64,000 bases of DNA from Algihabitans sp965233705 (GTDB taxonomy: Bacteria; Pseudomonadota; Alphaproteobacteria; Kiloniellales; DSM-21159), in the NCBI GenBank assembly GCA_965233705.1, contig CBDDTF010000004.1, positions 620,001-684,000 on the forward strand, read 5' to 3'. Position 1 is the first letter of the stretch. Every line of letters begins with the position of its first letter. Position numbers and translations under genes: made by a program. Under the pieces are notes generated by a model, which worked only from the letters and a program-made list of their open reading frames with translations, was not told where the DNA came from and did not search any database. Positions 46,470 through 55,105 of the stretch are shown here, piece by piece.

Positions 46470-47699
46470 ATGCGCCTGCGCCGGCTCTTCCGGCACGAGC
46501 GGACCTCCGGCCTGCTGATGCTGGCGGCCATGGGGCTGGGCCTGCTGGCCGCGAACTCGCCCCTGGCCGGTCTCTACGATCAGCTCCACCACACGCCGAC
46601 CCACCTGCGGATCGGGCCGTTGGCGATCGACGAGCCGCTGGTCCGGTGGATCAACGAAGGCCTGATGGTGATCTTCTTCCTGCTGGTCGGGCTGGAGATC
46701 AAGCGCCAGCTTCTGGAAGGCCACCTGGCGACGCCGAAGTGCGCTCTGCTGCCCGGCTTCGCCGCCCTCGGCGGCATGGCGGTGCCGGCGGGGGTCTATG
46801 CCGCGATCAACTGGGGCGAGCCGGCGGCCCTGGCCGGCTGGGCGATCCCGACCGCCACCGACATCGTTCTGGCCCTGGGCGTGCTGTCCCTGCTTGGCGC
46901 GCGGGTGCCGACGGCGTTGCGGGTCTTCCTGACCGCCCTGGCGATCTTCGACGACATCGGGGCGGTGCTGCTGATCGGGCTGTTCTACGGCGAGCTGGTC
47001 TCGGCCCCGCCGCTGGCGCTGGCCGGCTTCGCGCTGCTGGGGCTGATCGGGCTGAACCGTCTGGGCGCCACCCATCCGACCGCCTACACCGCGCTCGGCC
47101 TGCTGCTCTGGGGCGGACTGCTGGAGGCCGGGGTTGAGGCGGCGCTGAGTGGCGTGCTGATCGCCCTGGCGGTGCCGCTGCGCCGGACCGACCGGCCCTG
47201 CCCCTCGCCGCTGCGCTCCGCCGAGCGCAGCCTGCAGCCCTGGGGCGCGCTGGTCGTGGTGCCGCTCTTCGCCTTCTTCAACGCCGGCGTGGCGCTGGGG
47301 CCGGAGACCCTGGCGTCGCTGGGGTCGCCGGTGGCGCTCGGCGTCCTCGGCGGCCTGGTCCTCGGCAAGCAGCTCGGCGTCTTCGCCAGCGCCTGGCTGG
47401 CCGTGCGGCTCGGCCTCGGTGCCTTGCCGGCCGGCCTGGATTGGCGCCAGCTCTACGGCGCCGCGCTGCTGGCCGGGATCGGCTTCACCATGAGCCTCTT
47501 CGTCACCGCGCTGGCCTTCGACGCGTCGGCCCCGGCGGCGGCGGCCAAGGTCGCGGTCCTGCTCGGCTCGCTGCTCTCGGCCCTGGCGGGCCTGGCCGTG
47601 GTCCACCGCGCCACCGCCGCGGCCGGTCGCCCGCCGGGCGGCGGCCTCACTTCTCGTGATCGACCAGGCCGCGCACGAACCAGCGCTGCAGCAGGATGA
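46470..47699 (+). CDS. nhaA: Na+/H+ antiporter NhaA
   Basis: 409 aa. HERTSGLLMLAAMGLGLLAANSP, EGLMVIFFLLVGLEIKRQLLEGHL, AIPTATDIVLALGVLSLLG, ALAIFDDIGAVLLIGLFY with the paired ion-binding Asp, and GIGFTMSLFVTALAF are NhaA hallmarks. It exports Na+ for H+. ATG 46470 is used; an upstream TTG (46434) is less likely. The last ~17 codons overlap the 3' end of the convergent ugpE-like gene by 53 bp. Confidence 0.94.
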   Translation: MRLRRLFRHERTSGLLMLAAMGLGLLAANSPLAGLYDQLHHTPTHLRIGPLAIDEPLVRWINEGLMVIFFLLVGLEIKRQLLEGHLATPKCALLPGFAALGGMAVPAGVYAAINWGEPAALAGWAIPTATDIVLALGVLSLLGARVPTALRVFLTALAIFDDIGAVLLIGLFYGELVSAPPLALAGFALLGLIGLNRLGATHPTAYTALGLLLWGGLLEAGVEAALSGVLIALAVPLRRTDRPCPSPLRSAERSLQPWGALVVVPLFAFFNAGVALGPETLASLGSPVALGVLGGLVLGKQLGVFASAWLAVRLGLGALPAGLDWRQLYGAALLAGIGFTMSLFVTALAFDASAPAAAAKVAVLLGSLLSALAGLAVVHRATAAAGRPPGGGLTSRDRPGRARTSAAAG

Positions 47700-48528
47700 C
47701 CACCAGCACCGGCGGCAGCATGGCCAGCAGCGTGGTGGCCATGGTCAGGTTCCACTGGGTGTCGGCGTTGTCGGTCGGCAGGGTGCGCGCGACGCCGATC
47801 ACCACGGTGGTCATCTCCGCCTCGGTGGTGACCAGCAGCGGCCAGAGGTACTGGTTCCAGCCGTAGATGAACAGGATGACGAAGAGCGCGGCGATCGAGG
47901 TGACCGACATGGGCAGCAGCACGTCGCGGAAGAAGCGCAGCGGCCCCGCGCCATCGACCTTGGCGGCCTCGCAGAGCTCGTCGGGGACGACCAGGAAGAA
48001 CTGGCGGAACAGGAAGGTGGCGGTGGCCGAGGCGATCAGCGGCAGGATCAGCCCGCCGTAGGAGTCGAGCAGGGAGAAGTTGAGCCCGATGTCCCAGCCG
48101 ACCAGCGCGGCCAGGGCCGACAGCGGGCTGGTCACGTCGGCCACCACCTCGAAGGTCGGGACGATGCGCACCTCGACCGGCAGCATCAGGGTGACGAAGA
48201 TCGCCCAGAAGGCCGCCATGCGGAAGCGGAAGCGGAAATAGGTGATGGCGAAGGCCGACAGCAGCGAGATCGCCAGCTTCCCGGTGGTGATCCCCAGCGC
48301 CATGATCGCCGAGTTGACGAGCTGGCGCTGCAGGTCGTCCTTGCGCCAAGCCGCCACCAGATTGTCCCAGAGATAGACGTCGGGCAGGGTGAACAGGCCC
48401 AGCCGGGTCGTCTCCTCCGGCTGCGAGGCGATCACCAGGGCATAGTAGATGGGCAGGAAGATCACGATCAGGCCGGCCGCCAGCAGCAGGTAGCAGGCCA
48501 GGTCGAAGCGGGGGGTGCGCTCGATCAT
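47647..48528 (-). CDS. ugpE: ABC transporter permease, UgpE type
   Basis: 293 aa, six membrane segments. CUT1-family EAA loop VPDELCEAAKVDGAGPLRFFRDVLLPMS, N-terminal LLAAGLIVIFLPIYYALVIASQ, and TEAEMTTVVIGVARTLPTDN...QWNLTMAT typical of UgpE. It imports glycerol-3-phosphate or a related phospho-compound with UgpA. Starts 6 bp after ugpA. Confidence 0.9.
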   Translation of the reverse strand: MIERTPRFDLACYLLLAAGLIVIFLPIYYALVIASQPEETTRLGLFTLPDVYLWDNLVAAWRKDDLQRQLVNSAIMALGITTGKLAISLLSAFAITYFRFRFRMAAFWAIFVTLMLPVEVRIVPTFEVVADVTSPLSALAALVGWDIGLNFSLLDSYGGLILPLIASATATFLFRQFFLVVPDELCEAAKVDGAGPLRFFRDVLLPMSVTSIAALFVILFIYGWNQYLWPLLVTTEAEMTTVVIGVARTLPTDNADTQWNLTMATTLLAMLPPVLVVILLQRWFVRGLVDHEK

Positions 48529-48534
48529 CTCGGG

Positions 48535-49428
48535 TCAGCCGTAGGTTACGCGCCGCTCGACGAAGCGGAACTGCAGGATGGTTAGGGCGATGACGATAGC
48601 CATGAGGACCAGGGACTGGGCGGCGGAGGAGCCGAAGTCCTGCGCCTGGAAGCCGTCCTTGTAGACCTTGTAGACCAGGATCCGGGTGGCGCCGCCCGGG
48701 CCACCGGCGGTGATCGCGTCGACGATGCCGAAGGTGTCGAAGAAGGCGTAGATCACGTTCATCACCAGCAGGAAGAAGCTGGTCGGGCTGAGCAGGGGCA
48801 GCACGATGTCGCGCAGCCGGCGCAGCGGGCCGGCGCCGTCGATCGCCGCCGCCTCGGTCAGGCTGCGCGGGATCGCCTGCAGCCCGGCGAAGAAGAAGAC
48901 GAAGTTGTAGGACACCTGCTTCCAGGCCGCCGCGGCGACGATCAGCGTCATCGCGTCGGTGCCGTTGAGCAGCGGGTTCCAGGGCACGCCCAGCTCCTGC
49001 AGCGCGCGGGCCAGCACGCCGAAGGCCGGGTGGAACAGGAACAGCCAGAGCATGCCGGCGATGGCCGGGGCCACGGCGTAGGGCCAGATCACCAGCGAGC
49101 GCAGGATCATCGAGCCGCGCAGCACCCGGTCGGCGGCCACCGCCAGGGCCAGCGCCAGGGTCATGGAGGTGGCGGTGGTGGCCAGCGAGAACACCAGCGT
49201 CACCCAGACCGAGTCCCAGTATTCCGGCGAGCTGAAGAGCGCGCGGAAATTGTCCAGCCCGACGAAGGTCATGGCGGCCAGAAAGGGGTCGGAGATGAAG
49301 AAGGCCTGCACGATGCCTTCGCCGGCCGGCCAGAAGAAGAAGACCGCCAGGATCACAAGCTGCGGGGCGAGCAGCAGCCAGGGCAGGAGGCGGCCGCGGA
49401 AGACGACCTGTTTATGGCGGCTTGCCAT
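48535..49428 (-). CDS. ugpA: ABC transporter permease, UgpA type
   Basis: 297 aa, six membrane segments. WLLLAPQLVILAVFFFWPAGEGIVQAFF, LVIWPYAVAPAIAGMLWLFLFHP, EAA loop PRSLTEAAAIDGAGPLRRLRDIVLPLLSP and the C-terminal YKDGFQAQDFGSSAAQSLVLM match UgpA. A 132-bp spacer separates it from ugpB. Confidence 0.9.
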   Translation of the reverse strand: MASRHKQVVFRGRLLPWLLLAPQLVILAVFFFWPAGEGIVQAFFISDPFLAAMTFVGLDNFRALFSSPEYWDSVWVTLVFSLATTATSMTLALALAVAADRVLRGSMILRSLVIWPYAVAPAIAGMLWLFLFHPAFGVLARALQELGVPWNPLLNGTDAMTLIVAAAAWKQVSYNFVFFFAGLQAIPRSLTEAAAIDGAGPLRRLRDIVLPLLSPTSFFLLVMNVIYAFFDTFGIVDAITAGGPGGATRILVYKVYKDGFQAQDFGSSAAQSLVLMAIVIALTILQFRFVERRVTYG

Positions 49429-49560
49429 GGCGGTTCCGTTTCGACTGGAAGAGAGGAAAGGGGGCAGGCAACGCGGCCCCCGCGGCCGCAACCGCCGCCG
49501 CGGGGCGAACCGCGGCGGCGGCGCGGGCGGAGGCTGCGCGCCGGCCCAGTCTTGGCTAGC

Positions 49561-50871
49561 TCAGTCCTGGATGGTCTTGGCGAAGCGCTCGAGCAGCGGG
49601 TTGCCGCGCCGGACCATGTCGTCGGCCGCCTCCTGGGCGGTCTTGTCCATCGACCAGACGTTCTCCAGCTCCTCGTTGATGATCTCGTCGATCTGCACCA
49701 GGTAGCCGAGGCGGATGCCGCGGGTGTTCTCGCTGGGCTCGCGCAGGAGCTGCTGGATGGCCAGCTCCTGGTGCGGGAACGCCTCGTAGTAGCCCTGTTC
49801 CTTGGCCAGGTCGTAGGCGGCCAGGGTGATCGGCACGTAGCCCGAGTTCTTGTGCCAGTCGACCTGCAGCTCGGGGCTGGCGAGGAAGTTGAAGAAGGCC
49901 GCGGCGCCGTCGTAGGCCGGCTTGTCCAGACCCTTCATCACGAAGAGGCCGCCGCCGCCGATGAAGGAGTTGCGCGGCTGCGTGTTGTCCGCCTCGACCG
50001 GCAGCAGCGCGGCGCCGAAGTCGAAGTCGGCGTTCTGGGAGATGCCGCCGTAGCCGGCCGAGCTTTCCAGCAGCACGGCGCAGTCCTCGGCGTAGAAGGC
50101 CTGGTGGGCGCCGGTCCACTGGCGGCCCTGGTAGGTGTAGAGCCCCTCCTCGATCCAGCGCTGGATGCGCGCCAGGTGGTCGACGAAGCCGGTCTCGTTG
50201 AAGATCAGCTCGGCGTTCGGGCTCTGCATGCCGTTGGCCTGGGTGGCGATCGGCTGGTCCTCGATGAAGCTGTAGTTCTTCAGCAGCACCCATTCCTGCC
50301 AGGCGGAGGTGACCGGGCAGCTATAGCCGGCGTTCTTGAGCTTGCCCGCGGCCTCTTCCAGCGCGCTCCAGGTCGCCGGCACCTCGTCCACGCCGGCCGC
50401 CGCGAAGGCCTCGGCGTTGTACCACATCAGCGGCGTCGAGGTGTTGAAGGGCATGGCCATCTGCTGCCCCTCGAACTGGTACATGGCCATGACCGGCTCG
50501 ATGAAGCCGGACCAGTCGATCTCGTAGCCGGCCTCGGCCATGATGTCCTCGACCGGCACGATGGCGTCGGAGAAGATCAGGGTCGGCGCCGCCGGGGCGT
50601 GGGTCTGCACGATGGCCGGCTGCTTGCCGGCGCGGTAGGCGGCGATCGTTGCGTTGATCGTGTCGTCGTAGGTGCCCTTGTAGGTCAGTACGACCTCGTA
50701 GTCGTCCTGGCTGGCGTTGAACTCCTCGGCGTAGCGGGTCAGCACCTTGCCGTTTTTGATGTCGGGCGAGAAGGCGTGCCAGAAGTGCACCTCGGTCGCG
50801 GCCAGCGCCGAGGTGGAGGTCAGCGCGACCAGCGCGCCGGCGGTGACAAGGCTCAAAGAGCGCAGGGACAT
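49561..50871 (-). CDS. ugpB: ABC transporter substrate-binding protein, UgpB type
   Basis: 436 aa. Signal peptide MSLRSLSLVTAGALVALTSTSALA; mature TEVHFWHAFSPDIKNGKVLTRYAEEFN, QPAIVQTHAPAAPTLIF, and PFNTSTPLMWYNAEAFAAAGVD, SSAGYGGISQNADFDFGAALLPV. This is the UgpB family, binding sn-glycerol-3-phosphate or similar phosphorus compounds. No UgpC-type ATPase follows in the operon. Divergent from a LysR gene. Given the PhnZ-like and phosphohydrolase neighbours, a phosphonate or phosphodiester ligand is plausible. Confidence 0.9.
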   Translation of the reverse strand: MSLRSLSLVTAGALVALTSTSALAATEVHFWHAFSPDIKNGKVLTRYAEEFNASQDDYEVVLTYKGTYDDTINATIAAYRAGKQPAIVQTHAPAAPTLIFSDAIVPVEDIMAEAGYEIDWSGFIEPVMAMYQFEGQQMAMPFNTSTPLMWYNAEAFAAAGVDEVPATWSALEEAAGKLKNAGYSCPVTSAWQEWVLLKNYSFIEDQPIATQANGMQSPNAELIFNETGFVDHLARIQRWIEEGLYTYQGRQWTGAHQAFYAEDCAVLLESSAGYGGISQNADFDFGAALLPVEADNTQPRNSFIGGGGLFVMKGLDKPAYDGAAAFFNFLASPELQVDWHKNSGYVPITLAAYDLAKEQGYYEAFPHQELAIQQLLREPSENTRGIRLGYLVQIDEIINEELENVWSMDKTAQEAADDMVRRGNPLLERFAKTIQD

Positions 50872-50952
50872 GGCGTGGGGCCTCTATTGGTGGGTCCGAA
50901 ACAGGGGGCGCCGGCGGCGCCCGGGAAGCGTTGACCGTCGTGTGACGGCGAA

Positions 50953-50998
50953 ATAAGTGATACTTAATTGCAGTGACGGTCTTATGAAATTCACTTAT
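50953..50998. promoter_or_regulatory. LysR-type operator region between ugpB and lysR
   Basis: ATAAGTG (50953-50959) and CACTTAT (50992-50998) form a perfect 7-bp inverted pair. TAAGT-GAT-ACTTA is a compact palindrome in the first arm. The AT-rich patch is typical of a divergent LysR target. Confidence 0.6.
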
Positions 50999-51021
50999 GA
51001 AAATCCCGTTGCAGGAGGTTG

Positions 51022-51903
51022 GTGTTGAATTTCAACCAGATGCGGGCCTTCCACGCCGTGGCGCAGACCGGCAGCTTTTCCCAGGCGGCCCAGCGTCTGG
51101 GGGTCACTCAACCCGCGGTCACGGTGCAGATCAAGGGCCTGGAGGACTCGCTCGGCACGCCGCTGTTCCTGCGCGGCGGCGCCCGGGCCGAGCTGACGGC
51201 CGAGGGCCAGCGGCTGCTGGCACCGGTCCAGCAGGTGCTGCATCTGATGGAGGAGGTGCAGCAGAGCGTCGCCGAGACCCGGGCGCTGAAGCGCGGCACC
51301 CTGCGCGTGGGGATCTCCACGCCGGCGACCATCCTGGGGCTGCTGCGGCGCTTCGCCGACCGTTATCCGGGGATCGAGCTCAGCTTGCAGGCGGGCAACA
51401 CCAGCGAGCTGCAGCGCGCGCTGGAGGGCAACCGGGTCGACGTGATCGTGGCCTCGCAGCTCACCTGCAAGCGTCAGTTCTTCAACGTCTCGCTCGGCCG
51501 CCAGCGGATCGTGCTGGTCGCCGCGCGCGACCATCCCCTGGCCGGGCGCGGCGCGGTCACGCCGCAGGAGCTCGCCGACCAGCCCATCGTTCTGCGCGAG
51601 GAGGGCTCGGTCACCCGCTCGGTCTTCCTGGCGGCGCTGCACGCGGCCAAGGTCGCGCCGCGGCCGGTCGCCAGCCTGGGCAGCCGCGAGATGGTCAAGG
51701 AGGCGGCGGCCGCCGGCCTCGGCCTCGGCGTGGTGTTCGACGGCGAGGTCGGCGAGGACGCGCGGCTGGCGACCCTGCGTCTGGACTGCGACGCCGACCT
51801 GGGGGCCGAGGTCTTCCTGACCTGCCGGTCGGAACTGGCGGAGCTCGGCTCGGTCGGCGCGTTGATCCGCCTGGCGGCCGAGGAGACCGCGGCGGCCACC
51901 TGA
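51022..51903 (+). CDS. LysR-family transcriptional regulator (phosphonate-associated context)
   Basis: 293 aa. HTH NQMRAFHAVAQTGSFSQAAQRLGVTQPAVTVQIKGLED, then the effector domain (GTLRVGISTPATILGLLRRFADRYPGIELSLQAGN, GREMV-like GSREMVKEAAAAGLGLGVVFDGEV). The start lacks ATG: TTG 51019, GTG 51022 and TTG 51025 are stacked 1-7 nt behind GGAGG; GTG is chosen. It is divergent from the ugp-like operon and 175 bp ahead of the HD/PMH genes, so it may control both. Confidence 0.88.
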   Translation: MLNFNQMRAFHAVAQTGSFSQAAQRLGVTQPAVTVQIKGLEDSLGTPLFLRGGARAELTAEGQRLLAPVQQVLHLMEEVQQSVAETRALKRGTLRVGISTPATILGLLRRFADRYPGIELSLQAGNTSELQRALEGNRVDVIVASQLTCKRQFFNVSLGRQRIVLVAARDHPLAGRGAVTPQELADQPIVLREEGSVTRSVFLAALHAAKVAPRPVASLGSREMVKEAAAAGLGLGVVFDGEVGEDARLATLRLDCDADLGAEVFLTCRSELAELGSVGALIRLAAEETAAAT

Positions 51904-52078
51904 GCGCTGCCGCCGCCGCCATCGCCGTCGCTGGCCGAGTGGCGGAACGTGGGGGCCGAGTGGCGGAACATGGGGGGCGAGTGGCGGAACGCCGGTGAGT
52001 TATAACAAAAATTTCTTTTTGCGAATTGGAGAATTAGAAGCATTTATAGCGCGAGATATCCCGGAGAAGAGGAGCGAG
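51904..52078 (+). other. 21-22-bp repeats followed by AT-rich promoter patch
   Basis: Three copies of CCGAGTGGCGGAACGTGGGG-like units at 51935-51991 end in an abrupt AT-rich run (GTTATAACAAAAATTTCTTTTT, 51998-52019), the likely promoter of the HD/PMH pair. The open frame through this stretch (from 51995) is judged non-coding up to 52078. Confidence 0.6.
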
Positions 52079-52630
52079 ATGATGGATCTGGACCGGGTCT
52101 TCGCGCTGTACGACGCCCGCGGCGACGAGCGCTACGGCGAGGCGATCACCCAGCGCGAGCATGCCCTGCAGTGCGGCCTCTGCGCCGAGGAGGAGGGCGC
52201 GGGCGACGCCCTGGTGACAGCGGCGGTGCTGCACGACGTCGGCCACCTGCTGCATCGCGACACCCAGGCCAGCTACGACCGCGGCGCCGACGACCGGCAC
52301 GAGGTCCTGGCCGCCAAGGCGCTGGCCGGGCTGTTCGGGCCGGAGGTGGTCGAGCCGATCCGCCTGCACGTGGCGGCCAAGCGCTACCTCTGCTTCGCCG
52401 ACCCGGCCTATCATGCCGGGCTGTCCCCCACCTCGCAGATGTCGCTGCGCCTGCAGGGCGGGCCGATGAGCGCCGAGGAGGCGGCGGCCTTCCGGGCCGA
52501 GCCGGGGGCGGAGGCCGCGGTGCGGCTGCGTCGCTGGGACGAGGCCGGCAAGGTGCCCGGCCGGCAGACGCCGGACCTGGCGCACTACCGGCGCATCGCC
52601 GAGCGGTGCGTGCTGTCGCAGGGGAGCTGA
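52079..52630 (+). CDS. PhnZ-like HD-domain oxygenase, phosphonate degradation
   Basis: 183 aa, the PhnZ size. YGEAITQREHALQCG holds the Tyr/Glu gate and first His; LHDVGHLL is the HD pair; RHEVLAAKAL and HVAAKRYLC provide further His ligands; the last Asp is in TPDLAHYR. This is a full mixed-valent diiron site. PhnZ cleaves the C-P bond of 1-hydroxy-aminophosphonates with O2. The PhnY hydroxylase partner is not present here. ATG 52079 or 52082, behind AGGAG. It is 6 bp before the sulfatase-like gene. Reaction inferred from family. Confidence 0.8.
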   Translation: MMDLDRVFALYDARGDERYGEAITQREHALQCGLCAEEEGAGDALVTAAVLHDVGHLLHRDTQASYDRGADDRHEVLAAKALAGLFGPEVVEPIRLHVAAKRYLCFADPAYHAGLSPTSQMSLRLQGGPMSAEEAAAFRAEPGAEAAVRLRRWDEAGKVPGRQTPDLAHYRRIAERCVLSQGS

Positions 52631-52636
52631 CTGGTC

Positions 52637-54133
52637 ATGGCCGCCAAGACGCGCAAGATCCTGCTGATCGTCGTCGACCAGTGGCGCGGCGACCACCTCG
52701 GTTGCCTGGGGCATCCCTGCGTCGCCACGCCGAACCTCGACCGGCTGGCGCGCGAGGGCACGCTGTTCGCCCGCCACTATGCCCAGAGCACGCCCTGCGG
52801 GCCCAGCCGGGCCTCGATCCTGAGCGGCCAGTACGTCATGAACCACCGGGTCGCGACCAACTGGACGCCGACCTCGGCCAGCCTGCCGACCCTGCCGAAG
52901 CTGCTGCGCGCGGCCGGCGTGGCGCCGCATCTGATCGGCTACACGACCAGCATTCCCGATCCCCGGGTGACGCCGCACGAGGACCCGCGCTTCCGGCACT
53001 GGAGCATCGCCGAGGGCTGGGACGTGGTGCGCCCCTTCGAGGCGGAGCGCGGCGCCTACCTGCGGCATCTGGCGGAGCAGGGCTACCCGGCCCGCGACAG
53101 CTACGAGGCGCAGTTCGCCGACGCCGACACCGACCCGGCGGCGCTCGCCACCTCCCCGATCGCCGCGGCCGACCACGACACCGCCTGGCTGGCCGAGGCG
53201 GGCGCGCATTTCCTGGCGCAACCGCCGGCCGGCGATTGGCTGCTGCATCTGGGCTTCTTCCGGCCGCACCCGCCGCTGGCCGCGCCCGCGCCCTTCCTCG
53301 CCGACTACGCCGACTGCACGCCGCCGGCCGCGGCGGCGGCCGAGGAGTCGGGGCTGCACCCCTATATGCGCGCGCTGCGCGCGGGCGTGCGCGCCACCAC
53401 GGCGCATCCGGCGCTGCCCGGCCTGGCGGCCGAGATTGCGCCGGCGCAGGTGGCCGAGCTGCGCCGGGCCTACTACGCGCTCTGCAGCGAGGTCGATGCG
53501 CAGATCGGCCGGATACTGGGACTGCTGGAGGCGCGCGGCGAGCTGGAGGAGACGCTGGTGGTCTTCACCGGCGACCACGGCGAGCACCTGGGCGACCAGG
53601 GCCTGTTCGGCAAGCGCGGCCTCGACGGCAGCGCCTTCCACGTGCCGCTGATCGTGCGGGCGCCGGGGCTGCCGGCGGGGCGGCGGGTCGACAGCTTCAC
53701 CGAATCGGTGGATCTGCTGCCGACCCTGCTGGAGTGGCTGGGCGAACCGGCGCCGCTGCACGCCGACGGCCGCTCGCTGCTGCCCTTCCTGCGCGGCGAG
53801 ACGCCGCAGGACTGGCGCGACTGCGCGGTCTACGAGCAGGACTTCCGCGATATCCTGGGCGGCGAGGTGCCGCTCGACCTGCCGCCGGAGCAGGCGAGCT
53901 TCGCCGGCCTGCGCGACACCGCCTATGCCTACCTGCATTTCGCCGGTCTGCCTCCGGCCCTCTACGATCTGCGCGCGGACCCGCAGGAAACCCGTAATCT
54001 GGCCGAGGACCCCGCCTATGCCGGCGTGGTGGCGGACTATGCGCAGCGTCTGCTGACCCATCGGCTGCGCCATGCCGACCGGAGCCTGACCCCCTACCGG
54101 GTCACTCCGCAGGGGCTGCGCGTCATGGCCTAG
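52637..54133 (+). CDS. Sulfatase-fold hydrolase, phosphonate monoester hydrolase-like
   Basis: 498 aa, alkaline-phosphatase superfamily. N-terminal metal site LLIVVDQWRGDHLGC, formylglycine motif TPCGPSRASILSGQY (CxPSR), NHRVATNWTPTS, and C-terminal metal site VVFTGDHGEHLGDQGLFGK. The CGPSRAS and MNHR form resembles bacterial phosphonate monoester hydrolases/phosphodiesterases. Maturation requires conversion of the Cys to formylglycine. With the HD oxygenase it suggests stepwise use of phosphonate or phosphodiester compounds. Its TAG stop is in the CTAG of the following palindromic element. Confidence 0.86.
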   Translation: MAAKTRKILLIVVDQWRGDHLGCLGHPCVATPNLDRLAREGTLFARHYAQSTPCGPSRASILSGQYVMNHRVATNWTPTSASLPTLPKLLRAAGVAPHLIGYTTSIPDPRVTPHEDPRFRHWSIAEGWDVVRPFEAERGAYLRHLAEQGYPARDSYEAQFADADTDPAALATSPIAAADHDTAWLAEAGAHFLAQPPAGDWLLHLGFFRPHPPLAAPAPFLADYADCTPPAAAAAEESGLHPYMRALRAGVRATTAHPALPGLAAEIAPAQVAELRRAYYALCSEVDAQIGRILGLLEARGELEETLVVFTGDHGEHLGDQGLFGKRGLDGSAFHVPLIVRAPGLPAGRRVDSFTESVDLLPTLLEWLGEPAPLHADGRSLLPFLRGETPQDWRDCAVYEQDFRDILGGEVPLDLPPEQASFAGLRDTAYAYLHFAGLPPALYDLRADPQETRNLAEDPAYAGVVADYAQRLLTHRLRHADRSLTPYRVTPQGLRVMA

Positions 54134-54247
54134 AGCAGAGGCCGACCTGAAGGACGCGCGACGCGCTCCCTTCAGGTCGGCTGAAGCTGCTCTTCCACAT
54201 TAAAGGGAGAGCGATGTCTCGCGACCGGCGCCGACCGTCGCAACCTG
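54131..54247. repeat. Palindromic element pair after the sulfatase-like gene
   Basis: CTAG, then hairpin AGAGCAGAGGCCGACCTG...AGGTCGGCTGAAGCTGCTCT, linker TCCACATTAAAGGG, then AGAGCGATGTCTCGCGACCGG, a partial second module in the opposite order to 34653-34793. The left CTAG forms the stop codon. Confidence 0.83.
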
Positions 54248-54306
54248 AAGCGCGCGCAAATCAAATGCCGAGTGTCCCGCTGGAGCTGGAACGCGATGCA
54301 TCGCAG

Positions 54307-54366
54307 GCCGGAGTCGAGGCATACCGGAGTCGGGGCATACCGGAGTCGGGGCATACCGGAATCGGG
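54307..54366. repeat. 16-bp minisatellite
   Basis: GCATACCGGAGTCGGG repeated at 54319, 54335 and 54351 (last with one change), plus a partial unit at 54307. It is intergenic; 54248-54554 otherwise shows no gene. Confidence 0.85.
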
Positions 54367-54554
54367 GCGTTGGTGTGATGCGCGCGCGTCCGCCGCGCAC
54401 AACCTGCGTTAGGTCTGGCCGGCCGGGATGCCGGGAGGCGAGGCCGACGGCCCCGGAATCCCGCAAATCTGGCACAAGTCGCGCTCGTATCGTGCTGCAT
54501 GACCGTGTAGGGAGGCTGTCGGGCAATCGCCTTCGGGGTGGAGAAGGATCGGCC

Positions 54555-54776
54555 ATGACAGCTCCTCTGCGTGCCGTGCCGCTGCGGCCCTGTACCTTGC
54601 AGGCCCTGCACGAAGATTTCCGCGACCTCGTGCGCGAGCAGTGCGAAAGCTGCGGCGCCGCCGTTGCTGCGGGCGGGGCGCCCGGCGGGACCTGCCTGGC
54701 CCGCCAGCTTCAGGAGATGGCGGAGCGCGTCGCCGAGAGCTACGAGCAGCCGCTGCCGCGCGCCGGCCGGGCCTAG
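54555..54776 (+). CDS. Small hypothetical Cys-containing protein
   Basis: 73 aa. MTAPLRAVPLRPCTLQALHE leads to REQCESCGAAVAAGG and GGTCLARQLQEMAERVAESY, with a CxxC and two more Cys. It may bind metal or form disulfides. GAGAAGG precedes the ATG by about 8 nt. No family recognised. It is isolated between two palindromic elements, and its TAG stop lies in the CTAG of the downstream one, as for other real genes here. No signal peptide. Fair but not strong support. Confidence 0.5.
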   Translation: MTAPLRAVPLRPCTLQALHEDFRDLVREQCESCGAAVAAGGAPGGTCLARQLQEMAERVAESYEQPLPRAGRA

Positions 54777-54917
54777 AGCAGACTGTGATCGTTTGGCCCC
54801 ACAGCGTGGGTCCGCCGATCACAAGACACCTGCTCTACACCAAAGGGCTAGAGTGATTTTTTGGCGACCGGCGGACGCGCCGAGGCGCGCCCAGAGGGTC
54901 GCGGATCGCTCCAAGCG
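54774..54917. repeat. Two-module palindromic element
   Basis: CTAGAGCAGACTGTGATCG...GATCACAAGACACCTGCTCT, linker ACACCAAAGGG, then CTAGAGTGATTTTTTGGCGACC...GGTCGCGGATCGCTCC. The first CTAG holds the stop codon of the 73-aa gene. The remaining sequence to 55105 shows no gene. Confidence 0.85.
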
Positions 54918-55105
54918 CGCGTGGCCCCGGCAGACAGTCGGTTCTGAGCGACCGGCGGTCCGGAGACTCCGGGGGCAATCCTACCCATTTTGACGTCAAT
55001 CCGGACGAGAAGGCAGTTGGCAGCGGCGGCCCGCCCGCGAAGTCTGTGCGGCAGGTCGGAGGCCGGCGCTGCGCCGGTCCGGATTGCGTTCGAGAGGAGA
55101 GGGGC

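Noticed and set aside
51995..52078. Longer N-terminus of the HD oxygenase (211 aa)
   Set aside because: It begins in the AT-rich promoter patch and adds 28 residues not expected in PhnZ; an AGGAG site serves the ATG at 52079/52082.
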